Origin: Psilocybe azurescens
Lineage: Eukaryota; Basidiomycota; Agaricomycetes; Agaricales; Agrocybaceae
Direction of reading: 5' to 3'
DNA length: 64,000 nt
Assembly: GCA_023853785.1 (NCBI GenBank)
Contig: JAJIRX010000159.1
Coordinates: 124,001 to 188,000, forward strand
This document shows positions 1 to 11,845 of the stretch, piece by piece; position 1 is the stretch's first letter, and each line of letters starts with the position of its first letter. The notes under the pieces were generated by a model. The model was not told where the DNA came from, did no database searches, and was given only the letters and a program-made list of their open reading frames with translations. The position numbers were made by a program, and so were the translations under genes.

Positions 1-950
1 AATACTACCGATGTATCTGTCGTACCTGGAACTCATTTCCGAGATCAGCATTGAGTATTGTGATGGCCAATATCCATTTCACCTGTAGTGTACACATAGT
101 AACGACCACTCATCCGCTATTCATTATTTGTCAGTCTTGCGAAAGGCGACGGCTGGTTTGCAATTAGTCAAACCCAAGTGGGATGGTTGTTGATTGTCAT
201 GAATTATCTTGTACAGTGTTGTATTTATAGATTAAGTGAATTCTGGTATCAGTAATTCCGCTTGGTAGTTGCCATGGATGCTAGATCGAATGATCCTGCC
301 ATGTCCATGATGTGATTTCTCAGCGACATTCATCTACACCTGTCGAAACATGCTGATAGGAGGCATGTTATGATTCGCAGACATCTGTCAGCTGTTTGGA
401 TGTCTAGCGTTTTCTCCAAAACACATACAGTGTTGTACAGTGTCCCACAGCGATCATGAGACGCAACTTTAAGCATATCCTCAATTTGATGTATTATGTT
501 TGATTTAGCACACCTGCCTCATCAATATCGTGATAGTATCTTCCCCTGAAGTTTTGTTCATTCAGTAAAATCTTTGATCAATCATGTCCGAATGTCTGTT
601 CTCATAGCATGGTTATGTTAATCATAGACTAATTGCTACTTATTGCCGTGCGATGCACATCACTTGATCAAATCTAGAAATACCTACTTTATCGTTTGGG
701 CAAAGCATGAGATTTTGTCGGTGTGAGTAGATAAAAATTAAATGATGATAGATTTAACAAAGACAAGAACCGTGATGTCGAAAATTTGCCAGGTCACCGA
801 CTTGGCCCCCTCAACCACTCCTCAAGCATACGTTTTGCCTTTCGAGAACTTGGGGAACTCTCGAATTATACCCAGGCTGCATAGAATACAGAATATGATA
901 AGCATAGGTAGAGACTGCAATGTGCAATTTGGCCTCTCCGATTAGCAGCA
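1..950 (-). repeat. Inverted copy of the upstream flank of the 7-TM gene family
   Basis: Read on the minus strand, this stretch matches 31450-32460 and, less completely, 39000-39740, which lie directly upstream of two plus-strand 7-TM gene copies. Matching landmarks include the block around positions 20-60 (against 32390-32430 and 39670-39710) and the block at 800-945 (against 31500-31660). The orientation implies that another family copy, transcribed leftward, lies beyond the left edge; that is inference. No coding capacity is credible here; the short reading frames are not conserved in the other copies. Confidence 0.75.
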
Positions 951-2500
951 GCTCGAGGTAATGAATGACGCGTGGATGTATGGAAACCTGGACTGTCAAG
1001 CTTCGCAAAGTTTCGCCAAACACATTGTGGCAACTGATGCCGGTCTTTGATCATATGAAAGCACTATATTTAGGTTATCAGGACCCCCAAAATCTGTGGA
1101 TGATATACTGCATTGGATAAAACTCCAACTATCAGCATAAGTTACTTATGGGATATGGAGCACAACCATCGGAATATATATTTTTAGTAGCGTTACCATA
1201 AGTAAAGTGGTTCAACAGTTCGCACGTAACATGCGTAGGTACCCCCATCTCAGGTATCCCACTTCTTGGAGGTGTCCTCGTTCGATCTTCCGAATTTGAA
1301 TCATGCCAAAGGATGAAATTAAAGGGAGTGTAAATACATTATAATTTCATGTTTCTCTAGTTTGTTGTGGCTACACGGCACGTTGAATGGTAATTTCCCG
1401 TAGTCACAATTTAGTCCATAAGGACTCCAGTTTTCCTTCTAGGTTTACATGAAATTTATTGTAATTTTTTTTAGGTTATATTTTGTTACACCTTAAAATT
1501 GACAGTAAAAATATTTTCGTAGAAAACGGTTGAGATTTGACTTCAAGAAAACACTAACAAAAGCTGCAATTGCGTGAAGTAACATTGACCAACACACTGG
1601 CTCAGCAAACCAAATCAGTGTGTGACTAGTGTTGCAGCGCGCACCCTGCACGCTTGCGTTCCTTAGAGGCATGCCCATGCTCGATTGAATGATTTTGACG
1701 AATTTGACTCTATCTCAGGCATTTTTTTTTAAGGGCACTGAGACTTATATGAATGCATACTCGTACCGGCAGCAACATTGGAATAGAAACGGTCTGTAGG
1801 CTGGGTCGATTTCGTTGAAATAAGTTTTAATTAAAATATATGATAGTATTGATCAATTCTTAATACAATTTCTGACCGTAGGTAATTACTGGTGAATGCA
1901 ATAATTGTATCAAAAGCAAACAAGAAATCAGCAGTCACTAGTGTCCTGATTTGGCAATCGTGTGAGCGAAGATCAGGCAAGTTGCATAACATGTTCGCAA
2001 ACGTCTTCGGGTCAGATCTTCCTTCAACCGCTGGTGGGGAACTCCGATCGCTGCTCGCCGCCATCACCACCATCGTCTAAATCAAGAGCGAAAAGGAATA
2101 AGCTTAACGAGGAAAAATAGAGCCTGCCCATCATCGATCAGCAACGTCCGCGAACGAACGATTGAGAAATACCACGGGCATCGATGGCCAATCACAGAAC
2201 AGCACAGTGAAGAATGCGTGGATCGAGAGCTCCTCCTACTCACCCTTACTACCACGCATCTTCCCTTCCATTGTACTTGGACAGGCTCCACCCGCTGTAG
2301 AAATAGAACCACCCCCAACAGAAGCATCCAAACCCACACCCCACTCTGGCAAATCCGCGCGGCTCTCGTTCAGACTGTTCAGGAACGAGTTTTATAACGT
2401 GGCGTTGCGCCTGCAAGGAAGCAGGGGAGGTTCTCCGGTTGTTTCCAGTGCTGTGTCCGTATCCATGTTACTATCCCTGTCCTAATGTGTGCTGCTGCTG
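951..2500. other. Gene-poor stretch, no feature recognised
   Basis: No reading frame over about 110 residues, no convincing splice-linked exons and no similarity to other parts of the window. GC rises after about 2000, at the approach to the exon remnants on the minus strand. Confidence 0.5.
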
Positions 2501-2507
2501 GAGTATT

Positions 2508-3500
2508 TTACCATGTCGGGAAGCTCCAGTTGATGATACAGCACCAGGAACTCTCGAGGAGGTGATACAGGGAGATGACAGTGGAGAGGACATCGGATAC
2601 CCCCGAATTTGCCCACCCAACCACCTTCTTCGATGCCAACAAATGTGAATGTACAGGCGTCCTTAAATCGTGCTCGCTGTCTACTCCCTCTTCTTCGAAG
2701 GTCATAAGGATGGACATGCGCGAACCGTTGCGGTCGGCGTCGAGTCCAAGCTTGGAGAGCGATGGTGTGGCCATGGATGAGATGGCAGGTGGCGCGAGGA
2801 TTGTGTCGGCGCGCGAGAGGAGGCTGACGCCGTAGCTGTATAGGACCTGCGATTTCATAGAAGGAAGGGAAGGGTTAGTGGGTGTATGCGGGAAATGATC
2901 CTGGTGCAAACGTAGAATGAATGTGGAAGGGAAGGGGGCGACGAGAGGGGCAGGGAATAGGTAGGTTGCGGGTACATACGACAAGAACAAGGTTACTGCG
3001 ACAATGGCGAATCATATCGGTATCGTGCATAGCTCCTTGACGACGACGGAAAGCTAGCGTACCGGGCATCAAGTAAAAAGTGACTTTGGAAAAGAGCTGT
3101 GCGAGTGTGAAGAGCGATACGTCGAGTCCGTTCATTTGCTAAAATTACAGATGTCAATCTCAGTATCAACGATATATAAAGCACTGCCCCTTGGAGTGAA
3201 CCAGAAATAATCGGGGAGAGCTTGTGCGTACCTTTGAGTCTTTTATCCAGAATACCTTGTATCACGATGATATACACAGCAGAATTAGGAGGAAGACCTC
3301 AAGGATGGACTGTATAAAAGGAAGGGTGATAAGAGTCCAGAATGTGTGGATGTTGGAAACGACAGACAATGGAGTACGCGGTAGAACACGGTAAAAAAAA
3401 TGCAAAAGAGACGTACATTGAATACAGGAAGGAGGAGATCACTGAAGGGAGTCTCCTCAACCATCTTCTAGTTCTGATAAGCGTGGTACCCTAATCCAGC
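2508..3500 (-). pseudogene. Exon remnants of an unrecognised, possibly membrane protein (paralogue at 35.4 kb)
   Basis: Two exon-like blocks are visible on the minus strand. The upstream block (about 3250 down to 2960) joins across a 90-nt intron ending in ttttag near 3137 and encodes a hydrophobic segment starting QMNGLDVSLFTLAQLF. The downstream block (about 2835 to 2520) encodes a polar tail containing LSKLGLDADRNGSRMSILMT followed by acidic residues. The upstream block and its intron are clearly related to plus-strand 35380-35720. One hydrophobic segment followed by a charged tail would suit a multi-pass fungal membrane protein, but I do not recognise the family and found no start codon or complete frame. 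It may be a real gene with missed exons or a relic. Confidence 0.35.
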
Positions 3501-5375
3501 GGACGCTGGATCCTGTACGTGGAAGTGTATCGCGTGTCGGACATGGTTCATCGTCGATTATTAAGAGGAAGCCTACACGTGATTAAAGGTCTAGACCCTT
3601 GCACCATCAATGCATCACTGAGCGAATGTTTTTCTGTTCACTCGTTCAAATTCTGAAAAGCTCTGCTTTCTATTCGAGAATCCCTCGAATTGTAAATGCC
3701 ACGCTCAAATTTTTACTTATACATTTACTCAAGCTGTTTAGGACTCTCAGAAAACTTACCTGCTTGTTATGTCTTCGTCATGGAGAGTAGCAACACCGAA
3801 GATCATCAATCAGGAGACGATAGGGGAGATGGTTAAGAGCTCACATATGGGCTAAGTTCTGCTCATGAATATAGAACCAAGAGCGACAGTCATACATATT
3901 TTAGGCTGTTACCCTGATTACAGTGTAGGGAGCTCGTTTGTGCATTCATTTGTTTGGTATTGCTGCTGCTAATTTTCAGTAACCCGTGTCTGAATCCTCG
4001 CCATTTCCCTCAACAGAATTAGTACATAAATAGTCTCAGCTTTACCGACTGCTTCTCACCAAGTTGCTTTTCATATACTGAGCCTCTTGAATAGTGCGCA
4101 GACTTTGAACTCCGTGTTGAGGGACGTAGAGATGGCTTCGTGGGGTAGGAGGGACAATGTTGGTCAAGGCTGAAGTGATGATGACTGTCAGAACAGAAGG
4201 GCATTGAGTCCAAGTTTTGATAGAGAGTTCTGACTGAATAAAGAAGAGCGAATTATTCCCTTGTATTTTTGGAATGAGGGTAGGCCTCTTCGTCTTGTGG
4301 GATCACTTATTGACTCAATATCATCGTCCAAGCTCTCAGAGTGTCTCGATACCAAGCGTATCTCGAACCTGGACATATCAGATACTTAAAATCCCCCTTG
4401 CATTCGGGTGGGCCAATTCCCAGCTCCATCTCCCCCTTACTTATTCCACAATAATGTACAGCCTTCTCCTCCATCTTCTTTGATTTCCCTCCTGGTATCA
4501 ACTGATCAAGATATACATGGAAGCCCCCCTCCTTTAGGTTTGTATCGGACCATTCTTCATATCTTACCTGTCTATGACCTCGACCTCTACTCTCACAGTC
4601 TTGTTCCTTCGTTCTATCACATGCATGTGTGAGGAGTGACAAACTACTGATTTTGTAGATTTTGTACATGGGCGCCAGGCTACCTCTTCGTCCACTCGGA
4701 GCAGTCAGTTTGTTGCATCGTGGGCTGAGCTCAATGGAGAGGCTATGTGTTCTGTAGGCATGACTCTGTCATTTCACCTAAGCTCAAGTGTCAAACACAA
4801 CAGCAAGCACGGTTCACCTTAGCATAGCTCACTCCTCCCAAACCACTCAGCAGACACGGGTGTTCTCACAGCGCTCCCACCACATGGAATTGTTAGACTG
4901 AAGGTAGGGCATGACACAAAAGTCAGATAATTTTAGATACATGACCTTGCTGCTCTACGTGCACCTCAACCATGTGCCATCACAGGAAACTCTAGCAGAT
5001 GGATTGCACACTGGAGGGGTGTGTATGGGGCCTGTGCATACAGCGTTTGGGATGTGATTGGGGCTCATATGGTTAGTAGGACTGGTGTTGTGATTTGGGG
5101 AGAGTGAAGTGTTGAATTTGAAAGGAGGTGGGCAAGAGGGGTTATATGAGGAGGGTGTGTGGGAGTGAGCCAGCAGAGATGTGTGTGGGGGAGTGGGCAT
5201 GAGGCAGAGATGTAGTAGAGAAAGCAAGAAAGGTAATAATTGTATATATCAGACACAGTTCACTTACAGTAGAGAAATATGAGACCAAGCTACAATGTAA
5301 AAGAAAGATACAGAAATAAAAAAGGAGCCAAATATGATATCTGACGGATCCACTATTGCTTTGGCCCAATGTTCT
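3501..5375. other. Gene-poor stretch, no feature recognised
   Basis: Only short overlapping reading frames on both strands, none resembling a known family. A G/T-rich minus-strand block at 4970-5230 gives low-complexity Pro/Ser/His translations and is unlikely to be coding. Confidence 0.45.
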
Positions 5376-6388
5376 TTAGACTTGATTGTCCCCAGATGTG
5401 GAATCTGCACTGTACACCCTCCTCCTCAATTCAATTACCGGGGTCGGCTCCGCATCGTCGGCCTGAACCGAGGCGTTAACATTTCCTCCAGTGGTCTTTC
5501 CACTGTGGCCGCTGCCACTCCCTTGCTGTGATCCAAATTGCAAGTCGCCAAATATGTGAGTGAGTGAGCCTGATGCTACTGTAATTTTATTGTTTGTAGC
5601 AATTCTGGAAACAAGAACTTTTGGTGCCATCCCCTGCATCTGGGTTAGAGACACATGATGTGCAGTTCAGTATTAGAAGATACATACTGCGACAACAGTG
5701 ACAATTACATCAATGTAATAAAACTGTTGCCGTGACAAAGAGACCTGCAATGACATGTGATTACTGGAAGTGATCATGCTGAACTCTCATCCATGAAACA
5801 CCAAATTCCGCAACTAAAAGTATCAATGGAGCCAAAATTGCCCAAAACGATTGTCCCCGCCGTAGTGGCATCTCCATATCTGTCAAGACATTGATGAGAA
5901 TTAAGCAATAATCAACAACAGTGACATACCAATAGCCCGTCAGAAATCATCATCAATAAATACTCTAGAATGTCATTAAGTACCCAGGTCCATTCAAGGC
6001 TTTTCCCCACTCGTATGTATCCATTTTTTACAACTAACCAATCAAGGTAGTACCATTCCACAATGAAGTCCAAGAAGCATAGCAGATACAGCATGGTAAT
6101 GGTGGATATAACAATGCGATGATTCAAACTTGCGGTCTTTTTGGATACTGTAGGACACGTCGTTAGCAAAGTTTCTTTTTCACATTGAAGGGAAGAACCC
6201 ACAGTAAAGGTACATGGTTCCAGCATATACCATAGTGTAAATTCCTGATGCACATAAGTTTGTAGTGCTCTTATTCACAGAAGTGGAGATTTACCCATTA
6301 GAAAATTAAAAAACATTGAGCTATTGAGGTTGCCGCTAATTTCATTCTCTTGGGCGTTGACTGGGATTGGAATGTCGGGCATAGACAT
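5376..6388 (-). CDS. Seven-helix membrane protein, agaricomycete-expanded family (copy 1)
   Basis: Integral membrane protein of a family abundant in mushroom fungi; function unknown, receptor-like topology. The start at 6388 (MSMPDIPIPVN) aligns with copies 2 and 3. Exons read in order: N-terminus ending NFLMG; IYTMVY; after a 55-nt intron, a helix block with HRIVISTITMLYLLC and EWYYLDWLVVKNG; ISDGLL; after an intron ending cttgacag, IWRCHY; and a C-terminal exon (from about 5634) beginning GMAPKVLVSRIA with a Gly/Ser/His tail ending GDNQV. The IWRCHY exon goes out of frame at the G4 run (cccc, 5855-5858); one extra base would restore the family pattern ending LILLVAEFG. This is the least damaged of three copies. 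The upstream flank holds a short tandem duplication. No signal peptide is evident. Confidence 0.65.
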
Positions 6389-6469
6389 TGGAGGATGCTT
6401 TTGAGTTGAGAATCTTCATCTAATGAATGCCTTATGTACCCTGGTTGACTATAATATTCTTATCTTGCC

Positions 6470-6740
6470 ATGCTTGCTACTTATTATAGCAACTCTCTTG
6501 AACAGTCGCCATGGATGCTCCAAGGAATAATCATGGAACCCCCATGCTTCTGTCATTGGGCATAGAGTGTTGGCTTCTTACATATGGTCGGGTTGGACAC
6601 GCAATTTATTTGATACCCAGCTATGCTTTAGAGTTAATGGTTTTCTTAAGTATTCTTCTTATTTGCTACTTATCTCTTAGTAACTCTCTTGAACAGTCGC
6701 CATGGATGCTCCAAGGAATCATCCCGGCGCTACCATGATT
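6470..6740. repeat. Tandem duplication upstream of 7-TM copy 1
   Basis: A segment with ctcttgaacagtcgccatgg occurs at about 6490-6530 and again at about 6672-6712, offset by roughly 180 bp. The inverted equivalent (gcgactgttcgagagaattg) lies upstream of copy 2 near 32608 and a similar one upstream of copy 3 near 39887, so this is a conserved 5' flank duplicated only here. It might carry promoter elements; that is inference. Confidence 0.6.
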
Positions 6741-7734
6741 CTCCTCGATTCAGTGATTGGACAGTGTAAAGGTATGGTTGCAAGGCCCGCGTTGGCCGAG
6801 CATTTGATACCTAGCTTACAGTCTTAACTGAAAAGAAGTCTGTATATAGTCTATGGTGCCTTCAGAATCTCCGAGATTGGAACTGCGTACACCATCGCTT
6901 TAATGATTAGCCTTTGATGAAGTTCCCAAAACCACGCTATTCGCTGTTTTGTCCGTCTGGCTCAAACAAAAGCGGCGGTTCGGCATGATTTTGACATGTA
7001 AAATAACCAAAGCTTCTGATGTCACCTGCCAACATCGAAGTTCTCTCTATGTATCCGATGTAGACGGACATAAGAAGATCATGGAATTCACATATCAAGA
7101 CCGAGGTGAGCTCGAGGAATGGGAATGTCCAGATTGAATAGAACAGAACTCGAAATACCATTGTGATTTTTTAGATCATCATCCGGCCGTCATGTGCTCG
7201 CATTTTTCTTAATCAGATATGTGTATACGGCAACCTGAGCTGGGAGATATCAAATGAGCTAAACCATCATCCGGTTGTCCCCACTGCGGAATATGATATC
7301 AGTGTCCAGTCAGTCTGATTAATTCTTGGGAGTACGATCAGTAGAGCAGAAACAGTTGTCAGTCACCAGTGGAACCTTCGACACCGATATGTAAAAGTAC
7401 GAACATGCATGGAAAGGCGGCGACATACGCGAGCAACCAAAAAGAACAAAGATCACACAGCATTGATCATGTCCGTTGATTATCGACATCGAGCTGATTA
7501 ATGCTGTGAAGGAAGCTGTTATATTTCATAGGTAAAGGATGAGACCACGGTGTTACAATGCTCAATGTCAAATTATGAAAAGTGCGAATTCGGGATGGGA
7601 TAACTATGGATGTAAATTCAGATTCATATGCTGCGTTCAAGGATCCGATGTGGTATGAACCTAAAATAGAAATGAGGAGAGAAAACGTATAACAGTGAGC
7701 CACGAAGTTAGAACGAGGTACACGGTCCCTATGG
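6741..7734. other. No feature recognised
   Basis: Short reading frames only (none over 80 residues), no repeat match elsewhere in the window. Confidence 0.45.
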
Positions 7735-8260
7735 CTAGTGTTGTTGGCAAAACGTCGCCATTTCGCCTCGCCGGCGATACTCGCCGGCGATACTCGCCAG
7801 CCAAAACAGCCTGGCGAAAGGTGGCGACAAATATTAAATATTTGTGTTTGTCTTGTGATCGTTCATCAGTGGTTTCCATCAAACACATCAAACTCCGCTA
7901 TATGCCGACAAGAAGCCGGTCCGCGCCTTGATTTTGTTGAAATTCCCTTGATACGCTCCGCCGACATGCCGTCTTGTGGTGGCTGTGGCACCCAGCAGAC
8001 GACTTTATTCTCGAGTACTTCAAAAAGTCGGCAAGATGTGTAATGCCTGTACTGTCCAGACAGTATACCAGTTATGTAGCATAAACATATTTATTTAATG
8101 GTTTTTGCTTTGTTTCTACTTCGATATGCTCAAAAACAACAAAGACTATCTCAAAGTTTACGTAATAATGAGTTTCGCCAATCGCCAAGTCTCGCCACTT
8201 TCCCACGCCAGGGTATCGCCTCGCCGGCGAATGGCGAATGCTCCGGGGAGTATTGCCATC
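7735..8260. repeat. Paired clusters of GGCGA/TCGCC motifs
   Basis: Two clusters, 7750-7830 and 8170-8245, are dense in TCGCC/GGCGA words, including a direct repeat of cgccggcgatact at 7770-7795 and cgcctcgccggcgaatggcg near 8220. They bracket about 340 bp of ordinary sequence. They could be ends of a small mobile element or a short GC-rich satellite; no target duplication was found. Confidence 0.4.
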
Positions 8261-10555
8261 CACACTACCTATGGCGTACGACGATTACAAATTGTCCAAG
8301 CGGGAAAAATAAAGGAAAGCACATTTCTCCTTTTAGAGTATGATTCCAATTCGTCTCCGACATATTCCAACCCTCCTCATGCCCGTACTGAACCATTCTC
8401 CTCCTCATTACCCTCTTTCTGAAAGCACACATACGATCTCAGTTGCTCTGTCTCACTCGCCTAACTCCAGTAGAACGCACCTCCAGAATGCCAAATTATT
8501 GTGTAGCACCTCGATACTGTGCCTCTTCTAACCTAACCATGCATAGATACTTAAACATCTGGAGGATTGGAGGCGGAAAGGTATGTTGAGTCGCTCATGC
8601 AAAAATTGAGCGCTGTGCAGGGCCAGGTGGTAATGCATGATATAGTAGTAAGACCCAGATTGGGACAGTCGAGGGACGTCAACCCAATGTGACCGTAGGC
8701 CGTGTTGAGAAATACGCGGGGTGGCTCCCTGACGAGAATGACAAGTAGAATACTCACCTGGGACAGTACGGTCGTTACTATAGCAATGTAGCATGTGATC
8801 TGATCTGGTTGTTTGGAGTAGCTTGAGATATTGATCTGATAGTATCGACTTCCACATCGAAACAATCGCTATTCCATGTCGCTATCAACGCGAGGGGGGT
8901 TGAGGGTGCAGACGTGCATGAAGCGGTGAGGTGACGGTGCCGCGGCTTTAACGATACCTATCTCTGCTTTGGCGCGTTCAACTGCGGGTAAGTCGACGAA
9001 GAGTGGGTTATGGACGCCTACTATGGAATTCAGGCAGCACTTTGTCTGCCAGGGTATTTCTACCTAAAAAATAGAAATTTCTCCGATCCAATTCTCACTA
9101 AACTGCTACGGACGTCGTTTTATTTATTCTTAGTAGGGAAGAAAACCGATGTATAGGCATCTCGCATTTCCTGGTATACGATCGAGACTGATACATCCCA
9201 TTCATTGAATTCTTTCTCTTTGGAGATTGTTCTTTGAAATATCTTTGTTTCTGTCACTTTATCACCATAAAAATAAGCTTAAGGTGTGTGTATGTTATTG
9301 GAATTTCTCTTTTGAATGAGCCTTTGCAGTATGATGATGATTTTATCCACTTCAAAGCAAATGTGACTTCGACGCAAAGTTCTGATTCGGGTGGCCGCCG
9401 ACCATATAACCGTGTTGATTTCTAACAGGCTTATGCAATGCGTAACATCTAAAATACCCTGATTTCGAAATTCGAAATTGAAGCACTACTCCAAATGCCC
9501 AACCGAGTTTAGTTGGGTTCAGGACAGGGATCAGCTTGAACAAGCGCTCGCGTCGTACCATATATCTAAGTAGATATCCCGCACTGTGGGCATCTTGTTC
9601 GGCTATTTATGGAAGAGAAGTTTAAATTCGTACTAGTGGGGAGCATACTACGGTAAAGAAATCAATAAATGCACACACATTTAACACTAGAAGAGTCGAA
9701 CGCTTACACGCTGTTGCTTTTAGCAGGGAGCTCTCATAAGCTCAGGCCCCTACTCTGGGGCGAACAATTCACCTTGATCCCTAAAAGCACCGAGATACTG
9801 GGCGTTGCGAGACGGAGGGATCTGCCCGCGTTGAATGAATCTCGATTCTCGAGCGTCGTTTATTGTAAGCGCGCCGCTTGGTAGCACGCTCGGCAGCAGT
9901 GGCCTGATTGAAATTTAACTAACCTGATTCCTGCAAGCACCTCTGTAGTTTTCGTTTTTCAAAGTTTTCCTTTTCGCTCGTTATCGATTATCTTATGTGG
10001 CGATATATGTCGCTGGAAAGCTGTGGTAACTGGTACATCACTGGGGAACATCATATGAAGTCGGACACGTGTATTGGAAGTCTAGTCTTGTTGATACAAG
10101 TGATCATCAGAGAATGAACTTAAGAAAGACATGCGATTTTAGTATTTACATCCATCCCTCCCAACAACTCCCGAGGCCACGAATGGGACTGAAAAAGGAC
10201 GTATTAAATACGTACTTGCTTCACGCCGCGAGACGGGGAGACCTGCCCGTACTCAAACGCCTTTGGCGCACATTTGGACCTTGGTAATGCGCTTGTCAGC
10301 TCGGCGTCGGATTGGACGATACTGATTCGTGGCAATGAAACATTGAAAGCATTGTTCAGTCTTGCTTTTTTTTATTATAAAAAACGGCCCATTCGTCGTT
10401 ATGTTATACCGTAGGGATTGATTTGCACGGATGGATGACTCTTTTATAAAAATAATCGCACGTACTGATCACTTTCAACTCTCATCATGATCAGCACGAA
10501 TTCGGAAGAAAGGCGTGGAATTCCGATTCCGAGTCCTATTTACAATTACATACGC
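8261..10555. other. Gene-poor stretch, possible gene debris
   Basis: A minus-strand region at 8530-8865 translates to about 105 residues in two frames without recognisable motifs. Two short segments at about 9806-9830 and 10228-10255 share the translation RR(G/R)DLP, suggesting two decayed copies of one sequence. Nothing reaches the standard of a gene. Confidence 0.35.
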
Positions 10556-10561
10556 ACCAAT

Positions 10562-10592
10562 GCCATCCATCCATCTCCATCCATCCATCCAT
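10562..10592. repeat. (CATC)n microsatellite
   Basis: Imperfect tetranucleotide run of catc units. Confidence 0.8.
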
Positions 10593-10662
10593 CTGCGCCA
10601 TACATATTATTATTAACGTAACCCAGCGGGACATGATCACCGTCGCGAGTCGCGTTCGGGAT

Positions 10663-11209
10663 TCACGGTCGTTGGGCCTTCATGGGCGCGTAATGCGTTG
10701 CGTTGGGACTAGTGCGGGGTGGTATCTCCATTCGGTCTAGGTCCACGTCCGTGTCTATTTGTGTTTCAGGAGGTGGAGGAGAGGTGGACTGGACTAACTG
10801 GATCCGGTGTCCTGCGTGCCGTGCCGTGTTTAAATCACTTCCAGTTCTAGTTCTATCGAGAGCGAATGGGAATTGGGTGGCCGAAGACTGAAGCCTGAAG
10901 CCTGGAGTGTGTTTAAATATCGTTCGTGCTTCGAGTTGAATCGGTTTTTTTGGTCTTCCTGAATCCCTGTCTTCTTTTTCGCCCCCTTTTCCGGGTTCCT
11001 CGTCCCTCGTCCTCGCCAAGCGAACGAGCGAGCGAGCAACTTAAAACTAACCTTAAATCGACTCTCACCAGGCACGCATTGGCAACGGCATTGGCTGGGC
11101 CATCAGACTGGGCACTTGACCCGTAAACATCGGATTCGGAATCCATCAGTGACATTGACACGCTCCGGCATCGTGCCGCATGCGGCAACAGCCAATTGCA
11201 GCGCAACAA
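10663..11209 (-). CDS. Possible short minus-strand gene, unrecognised
   Basis: A minus-strand frame at 11209-11060 begins MLRCNWLLPHAARC and contains an acidic stretch (SLMDSESDVYGSS). It could splice at ctggtgaga (about 11070) to a Pro/Arg-rich final exon ending HYAPMKAQRP at 10663. No domain is recognised and the exon join is speculative. Base composition is GC-rich like the neighbouring protease gene, with which it would be divergently arranged. It may equally be non-coding 5' flank. Confidence 0.2.
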
Positions 11210-11845
11210 GCCGTTACATACCTATGCGACGGTCACGACTCACGACGGCGAGATTGCCCTGTCAAACTCGGTGTGTTTGGCTGTTTTTTCTCATCATGCC
11301 AATGTTATGTATGAAAGCTACTTACTCACGGCTGGCTCTCATCACCGTGCGTCTATACCAGCTATCGTTCGAGTCCGGGTTTGTTGATATCTTCCAAGAT
11401 CCACGACATTCCCTCTCTTTACTTGTATTCTCTTGGCCCCTCCTACGCCTGTTAGGCCACCTACTACGGCTAATTAGTACGGCCGACCGTCCGTCCGTCC
11501 GTCAATCCAATCGACTTTGGACTGTGGACGACTCATAGAGCCGAAATTCGAACGACGTGAACTTGAGCCCAAAGCACCACTACCGCTGCTACCATCGGAA
11601 GGGTGGACGTTTATTGGATTTGGGCCGGATCTAGACGGGCATTTGAACGAACTAGCAACGTACAGTCAGTGCCCTTTCTCGTATTCCGCCCGCTCTACGC
11701 CCATTCCATTCCCCACGTCTTCCTGCCTCCAGCGTACGCACACCCCACAACGCTCAAAATTTGAGGACCGAATCACGCACACCCAACGCACAGACACAGT
11801 CCAATTCCGCCTCGAAATTCGACATTACAGTAAACTAAAAAGAAG

